Of a DNA stretch of 64,000 nt, positions 58,067-64,000 are shown piece after piece (position 1 is the first letter of the stretch; each line of letters starts with the position of its first letter). The notes beneath the pieces are model-generated. The model made no database searches, was not told the origin of the DNA, and saw only the letters and a list, made by a program, of their open reading frames with translations. The stretch spans positions 930,001 to 994,000 of the forward strand of contig NZ_CP026124.1 of the NCBI RefSeq assembly GCF_002902905.1. Direction: 5' to 3'. Both the position numbers and the translations under genes were made by a program. The stretch comes from Achromobacter sp. AONIH1. Lineage in GTDB: Bacteria; Pseudomonadota; Gammaproteobacteria; Burkholderiales; Burkholderiaceae_B.

Positions 58067-58591
58067 TTAAGCCGCGGCCTTCTGGTCGCGCACGGCGGCG
58101 AGGCCACGGGCGAACTTGGTCGGAACTTCGTTGAGCGTACGCACGAATTGCGCGATGGGGGCTTGCATGGTGCCCAGCAGCTTCGACAGCAACTCTTCGC
58201 GCGAGGGCATGGTGGCCAGGGCCTTCACGCCTTCTTGGTTCAGCAAGTTGTTGGGCAGAGCGCCCGCCTTGATGACCAGCTTGTCGTTGCTTTTCGCGAA
58301 ACCTGCGAGGACCTTGGCCGCCGTAACCGGGTCGGCGCTGATGCCATAGATCAGCGGACCGGTCAGTTGTTCGGACAACGGCTCGAAAGCCGTGCCGGCA
58401 ACAGCACGACGGGCCAGCGAGTTCTTCAGAACACGCAGATACACGCCCGATTCACGCGCAGTTTTGCGCAGTACGGTGACAGAGGCGACGTCCAGACCAC
58501 GGTACTCGGCGATAACGATCGATTGGGCCTTGGCGACTTCCGCCGAGACTTCCTCGATCACCACCGCTTTCTCTTGACGATTGAGACTCAC
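58067..58591 (-). CDS. rplJ: 50S ribosomal protein L10
   Basis: 174 residues with [40 protein letters not shown] and the C-terminal L12-binding helix near [20 protein letters not shown]. The start is GTG at 58591, with GGAG about 12 bp upstream. L10 with L12 represses this operon through the mRNA leader in E. coli; the leader here is 266 bp. Confidence 0.98.
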   Translation of the reverse strand: MSLNRQEKAVVIEEVSAEVAKAQSIVIAEYRGLDVASVTVLRKTARESGVYLRVLKNSLARRAVAGTAFEPLSEQLTGPLIYGISADPVTAAKVLAGFAKSNDKLVIKAGALPNNLLNQEGVKALATMPSREELLSKLLGTMQAPIAQFVRTLNEVPTKFARGLAAVRDQKAAA

Positions 58592-58857
58592 GGTTTGAAC
58601 ACTCCATCAAAAGACGCTTGGGGCAGATGCCTTGCACGTCAACCGAATGCGGCGCCTGGTCGAGTTCTTCGAATAAAGAAATCTTCCTGGGGACGCCGTC
58701 TACGCTGGATCCGGACTAGGCAAGCTCCGGGATTAAGCGGGGAGGCGGGTTGGAGGGCCCTTGCGGACTATCCGGTTCACCACCCTGCTCCAGCGGTCTT
58801 TGACAGCAGCATCCGGAAGGATCCGGATGCGGCCCAAAGTACGTTACAGCCGTCGGC
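58592..58857 (-). promoter_or_regulatory. Leader between rplA and rplJ (L10 leader candidate)
   Basis: 266 bp without a gene. The clearest structure is GCATCCGGA / TCCGGATGC (58809-58830, 4-nt loop). This is the position of the L10(L12)4-binding leader in E. coli. I cannot confirm the L10 kink-turn by eye. Confidence 0.45.
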
Positions 58858-59553
58858 TTAGGCCGACAGCGAGGCGATTTCCACGCGCGCACCGCCGCCC
58901 ATCGTGGACGAGACGGCCAGCTTGCGCAGGTAAATGCCCTTGGCAGCTGCGGGACGAGCCTTTTGCAGGGCGTCGACCAGAGCGGCCAGGTTGGTTTGCA
59001 GCTGATCCACGTTGAACGACGCGCGGCCGATCGTGGCGTGGATGATGCCGGCCTTGTCGGTGCGGTACTGCACCTGGCCAGCCTTGGCGTTCTTGACGGC
59101 GGTGGCGACGTCCGGGGTCACGGTGCCGACCTTCGGGTTCGGCATCAGGCCGCGCGGGCCCAGGATCTGACCCAGGGCGCCGACGACACGCATCGTGTCG
59201 GGCGAGGCGATGACCACGTCGAAGTCCATTTGACCGGCCTTGATCTGGTCGGCCAGGTCGTCCAGACCGACGATGTCGGCGCCAGCGGCCTTGGCGGCTT
59301 CAGCCTTGTCGCCTTGGGCGAACACGGCGACGCGGACCGACTTGCCGGTGCCGGCGGGCAGCACGACCGAACCGCGAACCAGTTGGTCCGACTTCTTCGG
59401 GTCGATGCCGAGCTGCACGGCCACGTCAATCGATTCATTGAACTTGGCGACAGCGGTTTCCTTGACCAGGGCCAGGGCTTCGGCGACCGGGTACAGCTTG
59501 CTGCGGTCGATCTTCTGAGCGATAGCGGCGGCGCGCTTGGACAGTTTTGCCAT
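58858..59553 (-). CDS. rplA: 50S ribosomal protein L1
   Basis: 231 residues: [60 protein letters not shown] and [21 protein letters not shown]1 forms the mobile stalk at the E site and can repress rplKA. It starts 2 bp after rplK ends. Confidence 0.98.
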   Translation of the reverse strand: MAKLSKRAAAIAQKIDRSKLYPVAEALALVKETAVAKFNESIDVAVQLGIDPKKSDQLVRGSVVLPAGTGKSVRVAVFAQGDKAEAAKAAGADIVGLDDLADQIKAGQMDFDVVIASPDTMRVVGALGQILGPRGLMPNPKVGTVTPDVATAVKNAKAGQVQYRTDKAGIIHATIGRASFNVDQLQTNLAALVDALQKARPAAAKGIYLRKLAVSSTMGGGARVEIASLSA

Positions 59554-59555
59554 GA

Positions 59556-59987
59556 TTAGATCCCCTCAACCGTGATGCCCATGCTGCGGGCGCTGCCAGC
59601 GATCGTGCGGACGGCGGCATCCAGATCGGCGGCGGTCAGGTCCGGACCCTTGGCCTTGGCGATTTCTTCAGCCTGGGCGCGGGTCAGCGTGCCGACCTTG
59701 TCGGTATGCGGCTTGGACGAGCCCTTTTGCACGCCGGCGGCCTTCTTGATGAGGACCGTCGCAGGCGGGGTCTTCATGATGAAGGTGAAGCTCTTGTCCG
59801 CGAAGGCGGTGATCACCACGGGGATCGGCAGACCCGGCTCCATGCCTTGGGTCTTGGCGTTGAACGCCTTGCAGAATTCCATGATGTTCAGGCCACGCTG
59901 ACCCAGGGCCGGGCCAATCGGGGGGGAGGGGTTAGCCTTACCAGCCGGCACTTGCAGCTTGATAAAGCCGACGATCTTCTTCGCCAT
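59556..59987 (-). CDS. rplK: 50S ribosomal protein L11
   Basis: 143 residues: [40 protein letters not shown], and [20 protein letters not shown], then the RNA-binding [21 protein letters not shown] domain (here [20 protein letters not shown]). L11 is the thiostrepton/GTPase-centre protein needed for RelA activation. Confidence 0.98.
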   Translation of the reverse strand: MAKKIVGFIKLQVPAGKANPSPPIGPALGQRGLNIMEFCKAFNAKTQGMEPGLPIPVVITAFADKSFTFIMKTPPATVLIKKAAGVQKGSSKPHTDKVGTLTRAQAEEIAKAKGPDLTAADLDAAVRTIAGSARSMGITVEGI

Positions 59988-60052
59988 GCTTATGCTCCTT
60001 GCGGGTTATATCGCCCCGGACCAGACGGACCGAGGCTCCCCGGGGGTTGATG

Positions 60053-60586
60053 TCAGGTCTTTTCGACCTGGCTGAAATCGAGTTCGACGGGCGTGGCGCG
60101 ACCAAAAATGGTGACCGACACGCGCACCTTGCTCTTTTCGTAGTTGACTTCTTCGACGTTGCCGTTGAAGTCCGCAAACGGACCTTCCTTGACCCGAACC
60201 ATCTCGCCCACCTCGAAGAGGATCTTGGGACGCGGTTTCTCGACGCCCTCTTCCATCTGGGAGAGGATCTTTTCGACTTCCTTCTCGGAAATCGGGGTCG
60301 GACGATTGCCCGAGCCACCCAAAAAGCCGGTGACGCGGTTCGTATTCTTGACCAGGTGCCACGTTTCGTCGGTCAGGTCCATTTCAACCAGGACATAACC
60401 GGGGAAAATGCGGCGCTCGGTGATCGACTTCTGACCACCCTTGACCTCGACGACTTCCTCGGAGGGCACAAGGATACGGCCGAAAGACGTCTGCAGGCCC
60501 GCGCGCTCGATGCGCTCGTTCAGGGCCTTGTGCACACTCTTTTCCATGCCAGAGTACACATGGACGACATACCAACGCTTACTCAT
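60053..60586 (-). CDS. nusG: Transcription termination/antitermination factor NusG
   Basis: 177 residues. The NGN domain opens [20 protein letters not shown] and includes [20 protein letters not shown]. The KOW domain is at the end ([35 protein letters not shown]). NusG couples RNA polymerase to Rho and to ribosomal S10. It follows secE by 9 bp. Confidence 0.98.
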   Translation of the reverse strand: MSKRWYVVHVYSGMEKSVHKALNERIERAGLQTSFGRILVPSEEVVEVKGGQKSITERRIFPGYVLVEMDLTDETWHLVKNTNRVTGFLGGSGNRPTPISEKEVEKILSQMEEGVEKPRPKILFEVGEMVRVKEGPFADFNGNVEEVNYEKSKVRVSVTIFGRATPVELDFSQVEKT

Positions 60587-60595
60587 TCGCCGTCC

Positions 60596-60976
60596 TTATT
60601 TCCAGCCCAGCAACAGGCCGTAGAGAATCCATTCGATGCCCTTGTCGAGCACCCACATGAAAATGCCCATGATCGCCACGAACGCGAAAACGATGCCCGT
60701 CATCTGGGTCGTTTCCTTGCGGGTGGGCCAGGACACGCGCTTGACTTCGTTGTAGGACTCGCTGGCGAAGCTCAAGGTGCGGCGGCCCGGCTCGCTGAAC
60801 CAGGCGATCGCGAAAGCGATCACGAGGCTGCCGACGAACACGCCGATACGTGCAGGCATGGGTTGCGCGCTGAGCACGGAGAACCCGACGATGCCAGCAA
60901 TAACGACAAGAACCGCCAGCCCGAGCTTGACCCGGTCGGCGGTACTGGTAACAGTTTCAACGCTGGTATTAGACAT
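60596..60976 (-). CDS. secE: Preprotein translocase subunit SecE
   Basis: 126 residues with three membrane segments (VKLGLAVLVVIAGIVGFSVL; RIGVFVGSLVIAFAIAWF; GIVFAFVAIMGIFMWVLDKG) and the conserved amphipathic region SYNEVKRVSWPTRKETTQMT. It is the three-TM form as in E. coli. It stabilises SecY, encoded at 11-12 kb. Confidence 0.97.
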   Translation of the reverse strand: MSNTSVETVTSTADRVKLGLAVLVVIAGIVGFSVLSAQPMPARIGVFVGSLVIAFAIAWFSEPGRRTLSFASESYNEVKRVSWPTRKETTQMTGIVFAFVAIMGIFMWVLDKGIEWILYGLLLGWK

Positions 60977-61039
60977 ATTGCGACGCGAGCCGCCTGAATG
61001 CGTAACTCGCGATGATCTCCCGCGGGTTTATCCTGGCGG

Positions 61040-61115
61040 TGGCAGGGGCAGTAGGAATCGAACCTACAACCTTCGGTTTTGGAGACCGACGCTCTGCCAA
61101 TTGAGCTATACCCCT
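61040..61115 (-). tRNA. tRNA-Trp (CCA)
   Basis: 76 nt. Minus strand begins AGGGGTATAGCTCAATTGGC; acceptor AGGGGTA pairs with TGCCCCT (one G-U). The anticodon loop CTCCAAA carries CCA, the T-arm has GGTTCGATTCC, and 3' CCA is encoded. It lies between tuf and secE as in many proteobacteria. Confidence 0.96.
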
Positions 61116-61287
61116 AAAACACTACTCGTGCTCGGCACTGCTTCGCACAGCTAGCGGTGGCGCTGTTGGCACTACATTGGCGCTACGACTGAACTACTAC
61201 TGATCACTTTCTGATCAGACCCCGCTTGTTTTGCTGTGCTTTCGCACAGTTGACTTGCGGAACCCGAAATCATACTACTTTTACAGC
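61116..61287 (-). other. Spacer between tuf and tRNA-Trp
   Basis: 172 bp with two inverted repeats: CTGATCA-N5-TGATCAG (61200-61218) and CTGTGC-TTTC-GCACAG (61235-61250). No gene. They may be tRNA-processing or promoter-proximal structures for the tRNA-Trp-secE-nusG transcript. No good promoter was identified with confidence. Confidence 0.4.
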
Positions 61288-61326
61288 AAAAAGGGTAGAG
61301 GGGCTTGAAAAGCCTCTCCACCCTTT
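61288..61326 (-). terminator. Hairpin terminator after the second tuf
   Basis: Minus strand: AAAGGGTGGAGAGGCTT pairs with AAGCCCCTCTACCCTTT (one A-C mismatch and one G-U), followed by TT, making five T residues with the stem end. It starts 7 bp past the tuf stop. Some read-through to tRNA-Trp is possible. Confidence 0.75.
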
Positions 61327-61332
61327 CTGGAA

Positions 61333-62523
<1,191 letters not shown>

Positions 62524-62571
62524 GGCTGACTCCTGACCTGGATTGCGCTTCTGACTGAAGAAAAGAAGTTG

Positions 62572-62646
<75 letters not shown>

Positions 62647-62656
62647 GTATAAATCT

Positions 62657-62730
62657 TGGAGCGGGTGAAGGGAATCGAACCCTCGTCGTAAGCTTGGAAG
62701 GCTTCTGCTCTACCATTGAGCTACACCCGC
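62657..62730 (-). tRNA. tRNA-Gly (TCC)
   Basis: 74 nt. Minus strand begins GCGGGTGTAGCTCAATGGTA; the anticodon loop CTTCCAA gives TCC. Acceptor GCGGGTG pairs with CACCCGC, and 3' CCA is encoded. 10 bp upstream of tRNA-Thr. Confidence 0.96.
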
Positions 62731-62889
62731 GGCTACCCTTTCACCTTCTCGTACTTCCCAACACCTTCAAATCCAGACCCCTGAAGCCTTACGGCCTTCG
62801 TTGCAAAGGCCGCCCAGCTCCCTGGGCTTGCATTTTAAAATCCAGGCCGCTGATGCTCTAGCCGCGCCTGGATTTAGGTATAGGGTCTC

Positions 62890-62976
62890 TGGTGGAGGAG
62901 GTTGGATTCGAACCAACGTAGGCGCAAGGCCAACAGATTTACAGTCTGCCCCCTTTAACCACTCGGGCACCCCTCC
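62890..62976 (-). tRNA. tRNA-Tyr (GTA)
   Basis: 87 nt with the long variable arm of class II. Minus strand begins GGAGGGGTGCCCGAGTGG; anticodon loop CTGTAAA gives GTA. The T-arm GGTTCGAATCC and encoded CCA are present. First element of the tRNA-tuf transcript. The 159-bp gap to tRNA-Gly holds no gene. Confidence 0.96.
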
Positions 62977-62991
62977 AGCGGAGAACTTGAG

Positions 62992-63020
62992 ATTATGAAC
63001 ACTTTCGAATCCGGTGTCAA
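62992..63020 (-). promoter_or_regulatory. Strong promoter of the tRNA-tuf operon
   Basis: Minus strand: perfect TTGACA (63020-63015), 17-bp spacer, CATAAT (62997-62992), five of six -10 matches. It lies 15 bp upstream of tRNA-Tyr, a typical stable-RNA promoter position. Confidence 0.8.
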
Positions 63021-63537
63021 ACGCCGGGATCGAAAAATTCCAATTTCCAGTCCTGCCTCCGCCGCGTTTCCGCGCAGAGGGGGCGAAGCTTACAGGTTTC
63101 TGCGAAACGCTGCACGGAAAAGTTGCACCCTCCGGGCCCGGGGACTGCGGGCACGGAGGGCGGGTTGATTCGTCTGCCGGACCAGGCTGCCCCCCTTCCC
63201 GGCCAAACAAGCCGCACCCGAACCGCCGCGTTTCGCCCTGCCTCTGCTCACAACCCTTTCAGCACCCTGCCCTCTTGCGCCCGCCCCAACAAGGGACGCT
63301 GCAGATAGACAGAACCGCCTTCCCGCTTTCACCCATCCACCAACAGATGCGCAACGGACGACGGTCACACCCTCCCCCGCCCGCGTGCCGACCGATCACA
63401 AGCGCGGCAATGCACCAGACCCCCCCCACCCTCATGCGCTCCCCGGCCGAAGAAATGGCGCAATTCTCGCAATCCGAGCGCATCAAGCCAAACCCGTCAT
63501 CTTCTTACGATACTCCGCCCCGCCCAAATTTATGAGC
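63021..63537. other. Gene-free interval upstream of the tRNA-tuf promoter
   Basis: About 515 bp, GC-rich, with C-runs (63420-63427) and short open frames that have no family features. The only accepted element is the promoter at its left edge. Confidence 0.5.
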
Positions 63538-63661
63538 CTTTACTCGCTTATATGAATAAGCAAGCTTTAGCTCATGAATTTTCATATGCAAATCTTTACT
63601 CGCAAAATATCCGACGCTTTGCTCGTAAAACCTCAATGCATGAAGTGAAGCGATTGCTCGC
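63538..63661. repeat. AT-rich island with repeated CTTTRCTCGC motif
   Basis: An AT-rich stretch in an otherwise GC-rich window. CTTTACTCGC occurs exactly at 63538 and 63594, with variants CTTTAGCTCA (63565), CTTTGCTCGT (63617) and GATTGCTCGC (63652), all on the plus strand (consensus GCGAGYAAAG on minus). It lies between the hisN-like gene and the tRNA-tuf promoter. Role unknown. Confidence 0.55.
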
Positions 63662-63710
63662 ATTCAACGCGAGACCGCGGCGCTCGAATCGCTGCCGTTC
63701 CTGATTCGTT

Positions 63711-64000
63711 TCAAGCCAGGTGCGCCAACGCGCGCATGGCCTGCTGATGCAGCTGCGGCGTCGCGGCGGCAATCACGCGGCCGTCAGAATCCAGGCCTGG
63801 CGGCTGGCCGGCCCAATCCGTGATGACGCCGCCCGCGCCTTCGATCACCGGTATCAAAGCCATATAGTCATAGGGCTGCAATCCCGCCTCGACCACCAGG
63901 TCGACATGACCGCTGGCGAGCAAGCCATAGCTGTAGCAATCGCCGCCATAGCGACGCATGCGCGTCGAACGCGCCAGGGCGTCGAATGCGGCCAGTTCGG
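63711..64000 (-). CDS. hisN: Histidinol-phosphatase-like inositol-monophosphatase-family protein (partial, N-terminus off window)
   Basis: The last 96 residues are present and the frame is open to the right edge. RRYGGDCYSYGLLASGHVDL, VVEAGLQPYDYMALIPVIEG and GAGGVITDWAGQP match the C-terminal half of the IMPase superfamily, closest by eye to HisN-type histidinol-phosphatases (the GGDCY and YDY motifs). The metal-site motif and catalytic Asp residues of the N-terminal half are outside the window, so inositol-phosphatase is an alternative. Confidence 0.75.
   Translation of the reverse strand, partial: ELAAFDALARSTRMRRYGGDCYSYGLLASGHVDLVVEAGLQPYDYMALIPVIEGAGGVITDWAGQPPGLDSDGRVIAAATPQLHQQAMRALAHLA

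Noticed and set aside
62767..63210. 147-codon frame over tRNA-Tyr and its promoter
   Set aside because: It covers a certain tRNA and the operon promoter. Composition is not protein-like.

Overview
The window is GC-rich betaproteobacterial chromosome, most like Achromobacter or Bordetella (Alcaligenaceae). That placement is inferred from protein style and gene order, not from a search. It holds most of the transcription/translation supercluster, nearly all on the minus strand, plus three accessory blocks.

Layout by coordinate. (1) 1-4.4 kb: a catabolic block on the minus strand (partial branched-chain-type binding protein, SDR dehydrogenase, 3-ketosteroid-dehydrogenase-like flavoprotein) with a divergent IclR regulator and a palindromic operator candidate. 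(2) 4.5-7.3 kb: cutA-dsbD and a convergent HIT-family gene. (3) 7.4-16.5 kb: the spc and alpha operons, rplN to rplQ, with their own promoter near 16.87 kb and a terminator at 7.37-7.40 kb. (4) 16.5-31.1 kb: an accessory insert that separates rplN from rpsQ. It holds an aspartyl-hydroxylase-like gene, an aldehyde dehydrogenase, a large unrecognised multidomain protein, an ArsR-rhodanese fusion, an AraC regulator divergent from an alpha/beta-hydrolase plus complete five-gene Liv-type ABC importer, and two exported low-complexity or coiled-coil proteins. (5) 31.2-41.3 kb: the S10 operon (rplC-rpsQ), then the str operon (rpsL-rpsG-fusA-tuf-rpsJ). rpsJ belongs to the str transcript and is cut off from rplC by a terminator. 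(6) 41.9-48.9 kb: a signalling module of two OmpR-type regulators, a LysM/FecR protein, a CHASE2 sensor kinase, a PEGA-domain pseudokinase and a small lipoprotein. (7) 49.1-63.0 kb: tRNA-Tyr, tRNA-Gly, tRNA-Thr, tuf, tRNA-Trp, secE, nusG, rplKAJL and rpoBC. (8) 63.0-64.0 kb: an AT-rich repeat-bearing intergenic region and the 3' end of a hisN-like gene.

The housekeeping genes form coherent operons with recognisable promoters and hairpin terminators, several with UUCG tetraloops. The two tuf copies look identical except for a short patch of 11 synonymous changes. The best candidate for an undescribed system is the 41.9-48.9 kb module, in which an envelope-facing CHASE2 kinase, a LysM/FecR protein, a canonical and a degenerate response regulator and a kinase-like scaffold lie together between rpoC and rpsL.
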